64,000 nucleotides of DNA from Euonymus europaeus (taxonomy: Eukaryota > Streptophyta > Magnoliopsida > Celastrales > Celastraceae), in contig OY756965.1 of assembly GCA_963580455.1 (NCBI GenBank), positions 5,406,501-5,470,500 of the forward strand, read 5' to 3'. Below the pieces are notes generated by a model. That model was not told the origin of the DNA and made no database searches. It was given only the letters and a program-made list of their open reading frames with translations. Shown here one piece after another: positions 35,684 to 47,034 of this stretch. Position 1 is the stretch's first letter; each line of letters begins with the position of its first letter. Both the position numbers and the translations under genes were made by a program.

Positions 35684-36063
35684 TCTTCACATAAATTATA
35701 ATGTTGTGGAGTAAAGAGAATTTTAATACTCTTTTTTTTTTGCCCAATCCATATGATATGGGTTGCCTACACATTTTCCAAAAAAGGCTAATCTTGCAAA
35801 GCAAGTTAAGGAGTCTAGTTTTTTGTCAAAAGAAGGCTAGAAAAAGTGACGGTGGACAAGATAGAAATGAAGGGGAAAAAAACAGAGAAGGGAGGGAGAA
35901 GACCTCCTCCACTACATGGGGTGAAGTCTTTTGCATGTCAAGAATTCATTGGAATGACTGAGACTTCCGCTTTGCATGGAAGTCTTGGAGGGACTATTTC
36001 AACTCGTTGGGTTCGAATTGAGCTTCTCCACGGTTTGCATCCATATATGTATGGGTAGACAAA
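35684..36063. other. Spacer left of the Copia element
   Basis: A plus open frame at 35701-35961 is rich in Lys and Glu and has no motif that I recognise. The sequence continues right of the Copia insertion at 41035. Confidence 0.4.
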
Positions 36064-36068
36064 GTATG

Positions 36069-36368
36069 TGAAAGCGATTTACACAGAGTACAAGAGCTTG
36101 AAGATGGATGGAATCAATAACTCATTTGATTCATAAAATTTCATGTTCAAGAAAAGAAAAGCAAAGAGGGTTTATATAACCCATCTAAGATCATACACAA
36201 CGGTAACAAGAGAAGAGAGATCAGAGATTCAAAAGAAACAAGTGGCATTCTTTCTAACGGAAACAACCTAGCTAGATACGAGAGAGAGAGGGGATAAGAT
36301 CCAGAAATAAAACGTTGTCGTATGAGAACAAAGAGAAAACGATGACGTTTCTCTTAATATTCCCAACA
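36069..36368 (-). repeat. 3' LTR of the Copia element
   Basis: It starts TGAAAGCGATTTACAC and ends ATTCCCAACA on the plus strand (TGTTGGGAAT...CTTTCA on the coding strand). A GGTTATATAAACCC-like TATA box on the minus strand lies near 36172-36184. Confidence 0.9.
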
Positions 36369-36375
36369 CCCCTAC

Positions 36376-37534
36376 TCAAGCTGGACATGGTTGAGCATCT
36401 ATCATGTGCAGCTTGGACATGAAGGTCTGTAATTGAGAATAAGACATTGCCTTGGTGAACATGTCAGCAGGCTGTTGGGAAGTCTTGATATGATGCAACT
36501 GGATTAACTTCTTTTCAACCTTCTCTCGAACAAAGTGGCAATCGATCTCTATATGTTTTGTCCTCTCGTGGAAGACTGGATTATTTGCTATATGAACAGC
36601 AGCTTTACTGTCACAGAATATAGGGATTGGCTTCTTGATTGGAACTAGTAATTCATTCAAAAAAGCATTGACCCAAGTTAATTCACTGGTGACTAAAGCA
36701 ATGGACCTATATTCTGCCTCTACAGATGACTTAGACACTGTTTGCTGCTTCTTTGATCTCCAGGCTATCAAGTCTTGCCCAAGAACAATGCTATAACCTG
36801 TAACTGACCTCCTAGTATCTTGCCAGGCAGCCCAGTCAGCATCACAGTAAGCATCAAGACTTGATATTGGACTGGCAGCAAAAAATAATCCATGACTCAA
36901 AGTTCCCTTCAAGTATCTTAGAATTCTCTATGCAGCCCTTAAATGTTGATTAGTTGGACACTTCATGAACTGGCTCAGAGTATTGACTGAGTAGGATATG
37001 TCAGGTCTGGTGAGTGTAAGGTATATCAGCTTGCCTATGAGTCTCCTGTACATCATGGGATCCTCTAGAGGTTCCCCTTGAGACATAGACATCTTTATAT
37101 TCATGTCCATTGAAATATTGATGACCTTGCAGTCCCTGAAAGCAGAGTCAACCAACAAATCCATAATATATTTTCTTTGATATAGAGTTATTCCCTTGTC
37201 AGTTTTGTTAATTTCCAATCCAAGAAAATATTTTAATTCACCTAAATCTTTAATTTTAAAACAAGATGCAATATAACTCTTGACCTTTTCAATCAAAAAC
37301 AATATCATTTCCTCCAATTGCCATATCATCCACATATAAAAGTAATATGACCTTTGAAGAATTTTGATTGTAAGTAAACAGAGAATAATCACACTTTGAT
37401 TGCTTAAAACCAAATTTTAGAAGAGACTGCTTACATTTCTCATTCCATTGTCTTGAAGCTTGCTTCAAGCCATACAATGATTTGTTAAGTTTACAAACAT
37501 AGCCTGCATTATGAGTCTCATATCCAGGAGGCAT

Positions 37535-37589
<55 letters not shown>

Positions 37590-37896
37590 ATTCTCCATTT
37601 AAAAAAGTATTATGAACATCTAAATGATGAATAAACCAATTACAAGCAGCTGCCAAAGCTAGAAAGACGCTCACAGTGGTCATTTTTATAACAAGAGAGA
37701 AAGTCTCCTTATAATCAAATCCATATGCTTGGCTGTATCCCTGAGCTACAAGTATGGCTTTGTACCTCTCCACAGTGCCATCTGGATTGAATTTAATTTT
37801 ATATACCCACTTGGATCCAATGGCTTTCCTACCCTTGGGTAAAGGAACCACATTCCAAGTGTTATTTTCATTTAAGGCTTGAATTTTCTTATTCAT
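36376..37896 (-). pseudogene. Copia reverse transcriptase and RNase H
   Basis: The RT begins near 37896 (NENNTWNVVPLPKGRKAIGS; KWVYKIKFNPDGTVERYKA), continues through LDVHNTFLNGEL, and is then invaded by a TA repeat (37539-37586) where HEEVYM-like residues are expected. It resumes at KMPPGYETHNAGYVCKLNKS and keeps the catalytic LLLYVDDMAIGG. A frameshift near 37300 and a TAG at 36925-36927 follow. The RNase H domain (SSLDAYCDADWAAWQDTRRS; KSSVEAEYRSIA; TKHIEIDCHFVREKV) is complete and ends at TAA 36376. Confidence 0.88.
37539..37586. repeat. (TA)n expansion inside the reverse transcriptase gene
   Basis: About 24 AT units replace a few codons between LNGEL and KMPPGY. They are translated as alternating Ile-Tyr on the minus strand. 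Confidence 0.95.
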
Positions 37897-37969
37897 AGCT
37901 TTACACCACTTTACAGATTTTGATGCTTCAATATGATTTTTAGGTTCATGATAAGATGCAATCGTAGCT

Positions 37970-39017
37970 AAAAATGATCATTAGCAGAATGAGATGCAAC
38001 ATATTTATGTTGATCATGCACAGAATGAAAAACAGTAGGTAAGTGTATTGTAACATTGTTGCAATCATAATCTTGTAAATAAGAAGGAGTCCTCTTGTTT
38101 CTCTTTTGCAACTGAGAAGTTCTCATTTCATTAGTTTCAACACCAGTATTCTCCACCTCAATGTTTTTCCTAACTTTTTCAGAAAAGACTTGATCCTTAG
38201 GTAAATTATCCTGTAAATTCTCCCTATAAGGAACCCTATTTTCATAAAACACTACATCTCTAGAAATGATAATTTCATTTGTCTCCAAGTCCATCAGTCT
38301 ATATCCTTTGATGTTGTGAGGATATCCTAAAAATATGCATGTTCTAGCTTTTGGATCAAACTTGGAACCTTGAGGCTTAAAATTTTTACAGAAACATAAG
38401 CATCCAAAAACTTTAAGTTCCTTATAGTTGGGATCACACTTATAAAGGATTTGATAAGGACTTTTATTGTCAATAACTCTAGAAGGAAGTCTGTTAATTA
38501 AGTGTGTTGCAGTTAATATGCAATAACTCCAATACTGTTCTAGAAGATTAGATTGAATCCTTATAGCTCTACTTATATTAAGAAGGTGTTGGTGCTTCCT
38601 CTCTACCACCCCATTTTGTTAGGGTGTGTAGGAGCAAGTCTTTTGATGAACTATCCCTTCCCTTTTGTAATAAATAGACATGTCAAACTCCATACCATTA
38701 TCTGATCTTATTACTTTGATTTTGGTCTCAAATTGGGTTTTAACATAATTATTGAAGTTCTCAATGTTGCCTCTTACCTCTGATTTTGATTTTAATAATA
38801 TAACCCATGTGGCTCTAGAGAAGTCATCAACTATGGTCGTGAAGTATTTGAAATCATCAATAGAAAGAACACTATTTGGACCCCAAATATCAACATGTAT
38901 AAGATCAAAACAAGCCAAACTCTTGGTTTCACTAAGAGAAAATGATGACCGTTTCATTTTGGCCAAAGGGCAAATATTACATTCAATACAATTCTTCCCT
39001 TTTACAAAAGGTAGCAT
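37970..39017 (-). pseudogene. Copia integrase
   Basis: The zinc-binding part (CIECNICPLAKM) at 38970 leads into the rve catalytic core. It has Asp in FDLIHVDIWGPN, Asp in KVIRSDNGMEF, and the region of the last Glu in QNGVVERKHQHLL. A TAA at 38616-38618 splits the core just before QNGVVER; it replaces what is usually a Gln codon (CAA to TAA). The C-terminal part (ELKVFGCLCFCKNFKPQGSK; GYRLMDLETNEIIISRDV) is well kept to 37968. Without readthrough it cannot integrate DNA. Confidence 0.88.
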
Positions 39018-39479
39018 ATCAGAAATTCTAGATGAAGGATGCCTTAATCTGTTATGCTAAAGCATGTTGATGTCCATTGAGTTGACAGAAGCTACAGAAC
39101 CTACAATTTTCTCCACTGGTTTTAATGGGTCCAACAAGTAATATAACCCATCACGCATGATTCCCATCCTAATCCTAATGGATGTGGTTAAATCCTGCAA
39201 ACCACATGAATCAGAAGTGAAAAATAGTGTGATATTATGATTTCTAGCCAGCTTACTAACTGAAATCAGGTTAAGATTAAAAAAAATTTACATGTAGGAC
39301 ATTTCTTAGAGTAAGATTGTTTCCTAGATTAATATTTCCTATGGAATCAACTTGATATCTTTTTCCATCAGGCAGAGTAACATATGCATTATCAACTTTT
39401 CTAGAATCACAAAAATAATCAATAATGCAAACCACATGATCTGAAGCACCAGTATCTATTATCCAATTTGCATTAAAAA

Positions 39480-40710
39480 AAATGTTTACCTCCCACTGTA
39501 GAAGCTGATGCCATCAAGTTTTGATTATCTCCAACTCCAATGTTTGCCTTAAGGTAAGCCAATATTTGCTGACATTGGTCTCCTAAAAGCTGCATGGAAC
39601 AAGATTGAGAATTTGAATCCACTTGATTTACAACATATACACCTTCTTGTCAGTGAAAGTAGAACTTCCTTGCTTCTGCCTCTTGTTTGCATTTTCCATA
39701 TCAACTGGGAATCCCACCAATTTAAAACATTTATCAACCGTGTGATTGGTCTTTTTACAATACTTGTAGAAAAGTTTTTCTTTTTCAGATTGATTCTTCT
39801 TCCCAGCTCCGAACTCCTTGTTCTAATTGTAAGTATTCTTTCCAGAGACTTGCATGGCAATAGAATCTTGCACAGCTACTTCCTTGATTCTTTTATTTCC
39901 TTGATTCACTGTGAGCTTCCTTTCTACCTGCCCAACTTGAGCACAAGCCTTGCTGACCTCTGGTAAGGGATCCATTAATAAAATTTGATTGGTGACATAC
40001 TCAAAAGCATCATCTAACCTCATTAGAAATTGTAATAATCTGTTTTTGTTCTATTCGACCAAAGCTGTTTCTTCAACTGAACAGACACATCTGCCACACT
40101 TACAAACTGGTAACTTTTTGTACTGATACAATTCGTCCCAAAGACTCTTCAATCTGGCATAGTATTCTATGACAGTTGATGTCCCTTGTTTGATTGTGGC
40201 GATTGATCTTGCTAGCTCAAAATCTCTAGCTAGATTAGCTAATGAATACCTATTTTTTAGGTCATTCCACAAATCAAAAGTAGTTTTAGAAGTAGATATA
40301 CTAACCAAGATGTCTTGTGATACACAATTAGTGATCCAAGTTTTCACTAGGCTATCACATTGAACCCAGTCCTGGTAAGTAGAATCATCCACAGTTGGCA
40401 TCTTCATGACACCATTGATGAAACACATTTCGTTTCGAGCCTTCAGTGCTGTCTCCAATTGGTTACTCCACAAATGAAAGTTGCTCCTAGTCAAGACTAA
40501 TGAAATCATAGTAGACATAAAATCTGAATGTGTAAGATATAAAGGATTCCGAAATGGATTTTGACTCTAATTCAAGAGCTGTTGAGACTGTGAGTTTTGA
40601 AAAATAGGATTTTGTAAATTCTCCATTTGGGGTTCTGAAGGAGTTGAAGTTGAAGAAGTAGAAGTGGATGAAGAAGGATTTGAGTTTCTTGCAAATTTAC
40701 GATGAACCAT
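39480..40710 (-). pseudogene. gag: Copia gag with three or more stops
   Basis: The minus-strand ATG at 40710 begins a Ser/Thr-rich leader. TAG 40567-40569 interrupts; the Retrotran_gag (UBN2-type) domain follows from about 40518 (NFHLWSNQLETALKARNE; LWNDLKNRYSLANLARDFEL; LKSLWDELYQYKKLPVCKCG). Further in-frame stops are TAG 40051-40053 and TAG 39823-39825. Past these the zinc knuckle reads YKYCKKTNHTVDKC; its first Cys (expected in CKYC) is Tyr. The frame is otherwise kept to near 39480. The protein would form the particle that packages element RNA. Confidence 0.85.
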
Positions 40711-40731
40711 TCATGACCTGCTTCGATACCA

Positions 40732-41029
40732 TGAAAGCGATTTACACAGAGTACACGAGCTTGAAGATGGATGGAATCAATAACTCATTTGATTCATAAA
40801 ATCTCATGTTCAAGAAAAGAAAAGCAAAGAGGGTTTATATAACCCATCTAAGATCATACACAACGGTAACAAGAGAAGAGAGATCAGAGATTCAAAAGAA
40901 AGAAGTGACATTCTTTCTAATGGAAACAACCTAGCTAGATACGAGAGAGAGAGGATAAGATCCAGAAATAAAACGTTGTCGTATGAGAACAAAGAGAAAA
41001 CGATGAAGTTTCTCTTAATATTCCCAACA
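40732..41029 (-). repeat. 5' LTR of the Copia element
   Basis: Partner of 36069-36368, with a 2-base deletion in its GAGAGAGA run and six substitutions. It carries the same TATA-like GGTTATATAAACCC on the minus strand near 40835-40848. Confidence 0.9.
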
Positions 41030-41100
41030 GTATGTGAGTTCATTGTTGGAGATATACTTGCAACATTATATGATTGTCCAACAGTCAAATTATGCCAAAT

Positions 41101-43096
41101 TGTTAGATGTGGCTCAATTCTTATACAACTTGCTACAAAACAAAGAAACGAGGAGTTTGTTTTAGACTGTTGTAGGTTTTTGACATAAATAAAGTGCAAA
41201 AAATAACAAAAACAAACTTAATTTTGAGACTTTTTGGCTACATATTTTATTGATCATCAAAACACTTATTTATACAACTTATCAAAATAGAAAAAGAATA
41301 AAGAATGCTGATAAATCCGCTTCAGGTTACACAAGAAAAACTTCTAAAAAATAGTAGAAGAGTGGGTCAAAGCCTAACAGACTTTGACAACTTGAATTCA
41401 GCATGTGTTTTATTAAACCTCAACACTTCTCAAACATCAACAACCCACTCAGATCTACCTCAACAACTCCTAGGGCATCATTCAACACTCCTTGGCTCTA
41501 GAGCTACAGACTCCAAGGCTTTTCCGCAATAACTCATACTTAGCTTTGGGAAGTTCCTTAGTTAGGATGTTAGGATTTTTGATTTTCTATTTTGCAGTAG
41601 ATCAGTTGTATTTCTCCTTCTCTTTGTACGTCATTTAGGAAATAGAGTTTCAACTTGAAGTGTTTTTTTTTTGCCACGGAACACTGGATTATTTGTAATT
41701 GAAATTGCAGTTTGGTTGTCTACAATTATCTGTGTGCTTTCCTATTGCTCCTTATGCAAGTCTGCCATAAATTTGCTAATCTAGAGAGCCTCATTCATAG
41801 TAGAAGTAGCAACTACATAATCTACTTCTATTGTGGATTGAGCTATGAATTCTTGATTGTTTGAACACCAACACCATGATAAAATAGCATAACCAAAGCT
41901 AAAAAAATAACTTGAGTACTTCTTATGTCATCAACACAACCATCCCAATCACTATTAGAATGGCCATGGAGTGTGAAATTTTTAACTTGACAGAACCTCA
42001 GACCATAGTCAATTGTACTCTTGATATACCTAACAATTCTTTTTGCTGCATGAAAATGAAATTTGCTAGCACAGTGCATGTACCTTGAGAGTAGACTTAT
42101 AACATTCATAATATCTAGTCTTATTGCAGTCAGGTACATCAAACATTTTATTAAGGTTCTATAAAGCCTTTCGTCAACCTTTACAACTCCATCTTCTTTG
42201 TAAAACTTCACTTTTTTGATTCATTGGGGTGATTGTTGTCTTGCACTCTTTCATGTTGAATTTTTTCAGAATCTCATTGACATATTTATGTTGACATATG
42301 AAGATCTCATTTTCCTTTTGTTTAACCTACATGCCAAGGAATAAATTCATCTTCTCAACATTATTTATCTTAAAAGATCCTTCATTTCATTTTTGAATGT
42401 GTAAATTTGCTCCATATTGCTTTCTATCACAAGAAAATCATCAACATAAAAGGATACCACAAGTTTTTCACCACTAACCTTCTTGAGATAGAGAGTAAAT
42501 TCACTTTAGGCTTTTTGTAAAGCCTAAGTTAAACAAATGTGCATCAATCCTACTACATAAAGCCCTTGATGCTTGCTTTAAACCATACAAGGCCTTTTTC
42601 AATAGATACAGTTTCTCATATTTTTCTTGGACAACAAAACCTTTAGGATGCTCCAAAAAAATTTCTTCTTCCAAGTATCCATTTAAGAAATCATATTTGA
42701 CTTCCATCGAGTGTATATTCTAGCCCTTATAAGCAGTAAGGGCCATTAACTTGCTACAAAACAAGTTGTTAGATGTGGCTCAATTCTTATACAACTTGCT
42801 ACAAAACAAAGAAATGAGGATGAGTTTGTTTAATATTGTTGTAGGATTTTGATAGAAATAAAGTGCAAAAACCGGCAAAAACAAACTTAATTTTGAGACT
42901 TCTTGTGCTGCATATTTTATTGATCATCAAAGCACTTATTTATACAACTTATCAAAACAAAATAAGCGTAAAGAATACAACTAAAATCTATTGCACGTTA
43001 CATAACAGAAATTCCAAAAAAATAGCAAAAGAGTAGATCAAGCCTAATAGACTTTGAGAACTTCAATTCTACATGTGTTTTATTAAGCCTCAACGA
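41101..43096 (-). mobile_element. Decayed Copia element with two LTR copies
   Basis: Two related segments, 41101-41425 and about 42767-43096, both run from TGTTAGATGTGGCTC to TATTAAACCTCAACA or its variant and act as LTRs; they are visibly more diverged than those of the neighbouring Copia. Between them the minus strand holds pieces of Copia reverse transcriptase (42501-42707, LYLLKKALYGLKQASRAL) and the RT/RNase H joint (41843-42211, RYMHCASKFHFHAAKRIVRY; LHGHSNSDWDGCVDD), with stops. Gag and integrase are missing, so the interior has lost several kilobases. The flanks do not match (CAAAT against GATGG), so no target duplication is claimed. Confidence 0.75.
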
Positions 43097-43502
43097 TGGT
43101 ACCAGATCGCATACCCTTCCATCTAAGAAATACCAAACCCGTTATCATTTAATGTACCATATACCAAAATCATTTAAAAAATCATTTAGATTTCCAAACT
43201 AAAACTGTTCCATAACTGTTTATTGTCAGGTACCCGTTTATCATTTAATTTTTTCAATTTATTTCATAATTGGTTGCATAAATGTTTCCAAACGTGCAAA
43301 CCCTAACTCAAAACTCGAATCGTGCATTAAAAATATACTAAAAAATATAGAATAAATAATGTTATGTTTTTTGATAAGTTTAAGATATTCTTATTAATAA
43401 TCAAAGATATTAAATATTACAAATAGAAAGAAATAGAAAGGAGTACAATGTCAAAATGAACTACATGATAATACTATATTACTCCTTAGACATCAACAAC
43501 CC
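43097..43502. other. Spacer, no gene
   Basis: AT-rich. An imperfect repeat of ACCATATACCAAAATCATTTA-like words lies near 43160. Nothing assignable. Confidence 0.4.
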
Positions 43503-45394
43503 TGTGACACCCTATCCCAAATAATAGTAGTTGGGACATTAAAGTGATGAAAAACTAGTGTTTTCAATATTCAGGTGTTAGGCACGCTTAAGCATAATTC
43601 TCGGCACGCCTAGAGCATGGGGAAAAATATGGAAAAAGGTGTAGGTGCCTAGGCGCAAATTTCCACTCGCCTAGGTACCTTGTACAAATTTGCGCATAGG
43701 ACAACAAGTTTAGGAAAAAATTATTGAGATGATCCGTAGGCAAAAATTTACACATTCCTAAGCGAATGCTCAGTGATTTTTGCACTTTAAAGTGCAAAAA
43801 TTGGAGAGAAATGGGCATTTTTCAAGTTTAGCCGAGAAGGAGAAAGGAGAAAGAGAAAGAGAGAAAATTAGAGAGAGAAAGAGAGATCTCTTGAAGATAT
43901 AAGCAAGGATTGAAGATTTAGGAGTTCTAAAGCAAGATCAAGGAAGATTTCAAGATCTAAGGTAAGATTTTCATTTATTCTCAAGGTTAAGTTTCCTAAA
44001 TTTTATGGATTAGAGCTTGAATCTTGAATTATTGGGTTATTAGTGACTAAATAGGTAGGTTTACACTTAGTTATGTATGTATTTGTTAGACTTGTTGTTG
44101 ATTTGGTAGATTCTATGCATATTGGGGTAATGGGTGCATGATGAAGGAATTTCTTTGATCCCATGGATTGGATTAGAGTTTCAGGCTGAATTTTGGATAT
44201 GTTAGTGATGGAAAGGTGGGTAACTCACCCTTCAAATTTGAGACAATTACGTGAAGAAATTGATAGGGTTCTAATGTGACCCTAAAAGAAAATTTTGTGG
44301 TTTATGGGGTTAGAGTGAGAATCTAAGTTTGGGATGTCATTTGGGGGTTTAAGAAGGTATTTTATCAAGTTGAAAATTTTGGTTTGAAATGGGTACAAAC
44401 ACATGAGAGTAATTGCATGTTTTAGCTAATATGGCCCAGTTGAGAGAAACGTTACGAGTTGATGTTTGAGTCCAATTTGGGTACAAAACTCAAGAAGAGA
44501 ATATGAATTTAATCCATTGAAACTTGAATGCTTAGTTGGTAATTATTGTTACAGGCTTTTCGGAGACGTAGGGAATGGAGAATCATAAGTTAAGTGAAGC
44601 CGAAGGGTTTAAGGGTTGGTGGGTGATTTATGATTTTGCTTGGATACGAGGTAAGGACTTTTATACCCATTTATTTTTGTATTTTTTTCGATTCCAAAGA
44701 GCGTTTGATATCTTCATTGGTCATTTAAGTTTGCGTTCCTGCCTTATTTGCTCCTAAGGAAGAACGAACCTTGATTTGATTCATGTTATCTTTAAATTGT
44801 TGAATGCATACCCGATATACATGCTCGGTCTTATATTGAGCATGGTTTGAATTGATCATGCATCATATGGTAGTTATATATATATATAAGGTATATATAT
44901 ATATACATCATGTCATTCCACATTGTTGTGCATTGGAGGTGAATGGGATGCTCGAGTATGGACTCATAATTCGCATAGGATGATTGAATGTCTTGTGGGA
45001 GGATGGTAGTGAAGTCCAAGCTAGGCTTCTATCAATAGAGACCCATGTGAGGCAACACACAGAGATCCTGAGGGGTCGATTTCGATCAAACCTTAATCTT
45101 GTGTGGGCATGACAATAGTCTCGCAAATAGTCTTTCCTCATAAGTAATTATAAATGGTGGCAGTGTTCACCGATGAGATTATGGCGAGGCATCGCCTGTG
45201 AGGACTCATGGGGAAGTGACACAATACTGGATTTATTATTGTGTTTCATTGCTATTGTTCATGGTCAAAAGCATATTTTTTGCATAAAACCTTTCTTAAA
45301 TATTTGACCCATATATTATGTTTTAATCTATTTCTCCTACTGATCTTTCTGCTCACTCTTTTATTTATTTTTTTCTCTCCCCACATCTGAGTCA
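43503..45394 (+). mobile_element. Long LTR of a Tekay-like (chromovirus, Gypsy) retrotransposon
   Basis: The segment starts TGTGACACCCTATCCC, the characteristic opening of plant Del/Tekay LTRs, and ends with CA at 45393-45394. Five bases later comes TGGTATCAGAG, the primer-binding site for initiator tRNA-Met. The length of 1892 bases fits this lineage. The segment includes CACGCCTAGAGCATG/CCTAGGCG repeats near 43600-43670, a purine-rich GAGAGAAA block (43850-43890) and a TA run (44874-44906). Only this one LTR and a short piece of interior are present, so the element is truncated. Confidence 0.7.
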
Positions 45395-45399
45395 AGTTT

Positions 45400-45410
45400 T
45401 GGTATCAGAG
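45400..45410 (+). promoter_or_regulatory. Primer-binding site (tRNA-Met)
   Basis: TGGTATCAGAG matches the complement of the initiator tRNA-Met 3' end used by many plant LTR elements. It fixes the right edge and direction of the LTR. Confidence 0.75.
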
Positions 45411-45885
45411 ATGTGGATTTGTATGAATGTTGGTGACATAGATACCCACCTGGAGTAGAGAGTGTATGGGGTTAGGAGAGTTTCTCTCATATCTTTTTTG
45501 ATATGGATGATTTAGTACTTATATTTAGTATTAGTAACACGCTTCTTCAGACACCTTTTTGGTGTGATGTTTGGAATGGTCGGGAGGGTATGCCTGGTAA
45601 ACGAGACTCCTGGGCTGGATTGAGAATCATGAGTATGTTTGATTGTGTGAAGATGCATTATGATATTTTTGCATGTTTATATGCTTTGATTGGGATTGTA
45701 TGTTGTTAGATGTTATGAGGTTTACCTAGGTTGGGGTTGCATGTGAATTGATGGTCGGAGGCCTTATGTGGTTATTGATGTGGACTATTAAATGGCTGCA
45801 TGTATAATTTAGGTTGACATTCTCCGATTTATAGAGAAATGCTGCTAGTTTTTCAGTTGAATTGGAGTTAACCTAGACGTGTACA
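45411..45885 (+). other. Remnant interior of the Tekay-like element
   Basis: No gag motif is detectable. The sequence joins unrelated repeat DNA at about 45890. An open frame at 45503-45709 has no recognisable domain. Confidence 0.4.
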
Positions 45886-45889
45886 TATT

Positions 45890-46515
45890 AGATGAGCAAT
45901 TACTTAATTTTTTTTTTAATAAAGTGATTTTTCTTTTGTAAACATGACCTGACACTTATATAAATACACTATTTACGTGAATAATTTTTTTAAGATAAAG
46001 TGATTTTTTTCATTTGTAAACATGACCCGACACTTATAATTAAAGTATTTATTGAGTAATTTTTTAATATAGTGATTTTTTCAATTATAATTTCAGTATT
46101 TATAAGGTATTTTTTAATTAACTGATTTATTATTGCAAAAATTATTATATTATCAGGTGTTCAAATTATTTCCACCACCCCGATAACACTACGCTATTGT
46201 TATAGGGTACGTAAATGGTAATCACTACGTCCAAGTTTGTTTGACAGAGGATTATCCAATGCCTCCCATTATTCTGAGTGGGTTCACTGTAGGCATACTT
46301 GTGCAGCTGAATGGATTACTTCGTATGCAGAGCGATTAGATGCGTATATGCACTCACCATGGTTCAAAATTTCTTCCGGAACTTATGTTAATGTTCTTGA
46401 TTAAATTTATATGTAATAATAAATTTCCAACAATTTACAAGTGAGAAATATTTTATATTATTTATTTTTTTAATAAGATCTTATATTATAATTAAATATT
46501 TTTGAAAAGGAAAAA
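45890..46515 (+). repeat. Dispersed repeat R, copy 1, with a protease-like coding relic
   Basis: Nearly identical to 57615-58240 along its whole length, and in part to 54340-54445. It contains a relic from about 46195 to 46404 that translates, with single-base shifts, as GYVNGNHYVQVCLTEDYPMP, then SEWVHCRHTCAAEWITSYAE and RLDAYMHSPWFKISSGTYVN. The NH-x-VQV-L-x-x-x-PMPP-x-x-x-W pattern is like the C-terminal part of OTU-type cysteine-protease genes carried by plant Mutator-like elements. I recognise the pattern only loosely. Confidence 0.55.
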
Positions 46516-46543
46516 TTAAAAATTAGATAGTCTAACTTGTGCT

Positions 46544-47034
46544 CCATCGCATGCACTTAGAACAATCACACCTTAGGACACTATTACGCCGACACTGAAT
46601 TTTAAATTGGACATATGATCACCGATCGCCCAAATTGGGAAAAAATCATATACTCTAATTTGTGCTCTACCAATTCGTCCTTGAGTACACAATTGAACAT
46701 GAGACTAAAATAGTTCGATTGAATCTCCAAATTCGCAATACTCATGCTCACATCGAATGATAGTGACACTAACGCAATATTATGTGAACCATCGCACGCA
46801 CTTAGAGCAATCACACACCCTAGGACACTATTACTCCGACACCGAATTTTAAATTGGACATATGATCAATGATTGCCTAAATGGGGACAAAATCATAGAC
46901 CCTAATTTGTGCTCTACCAATTCTTCCTTGAGTACACAATTGAACATGAGAGTAAAATAGTTCGACCGAATCTCCCAATTCGCAATACTCATGCTCATGT
47001 TGAACGATATTGACACTAACGCACATTAGAAACT
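46544..47034. repeat. Two-copy tandem repeat, period 245 bases
   Basis: Units 46544-46788 and 46789-47034 share CATCGCA(T/C)GCACTTAGA, TTTTAAATTGGACATATGATC, TGTGCTCTACCAATTC and CTCATGCTCA in the same order, with about 10% difference by eye. No coding is evident. Confidence 0.85.

Larger units (their letters stand above)
36069..41029 (-). mobile_element. Copia LTR retrotransposon, complete, GTATG target duplication
   Basis: LTRs at 36069-36368 and 40732-41029 bound 4961 bases, and GTATG flanks both ends (36064-36068 and 41030-41034). The coding strand is minus: gag, integrase, reverse transcriptase, RNase H, the Copia order. The primer-binding site next to the right-hand LTR reads TGGTATCGAAGCAGG on the minus strand, close to the usual initiator tRNA-Met site TGGTATCAGAGC. 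The purine stretch GAGTAGGGG precedes the left LTR. By eye the LTRs differ at six bases and one 2-base gap, about 98% identical, so insertion is fairly recent. The polyprotein nevertheless carries many stops and at least one frameshift. Confidence 0.92.

Noticed and set aside
41101..43096. Target duplication for the decayed Copia element
   Set aside because: The flanking five bases do not match, and the right LTR edge is blurred by substitutions.
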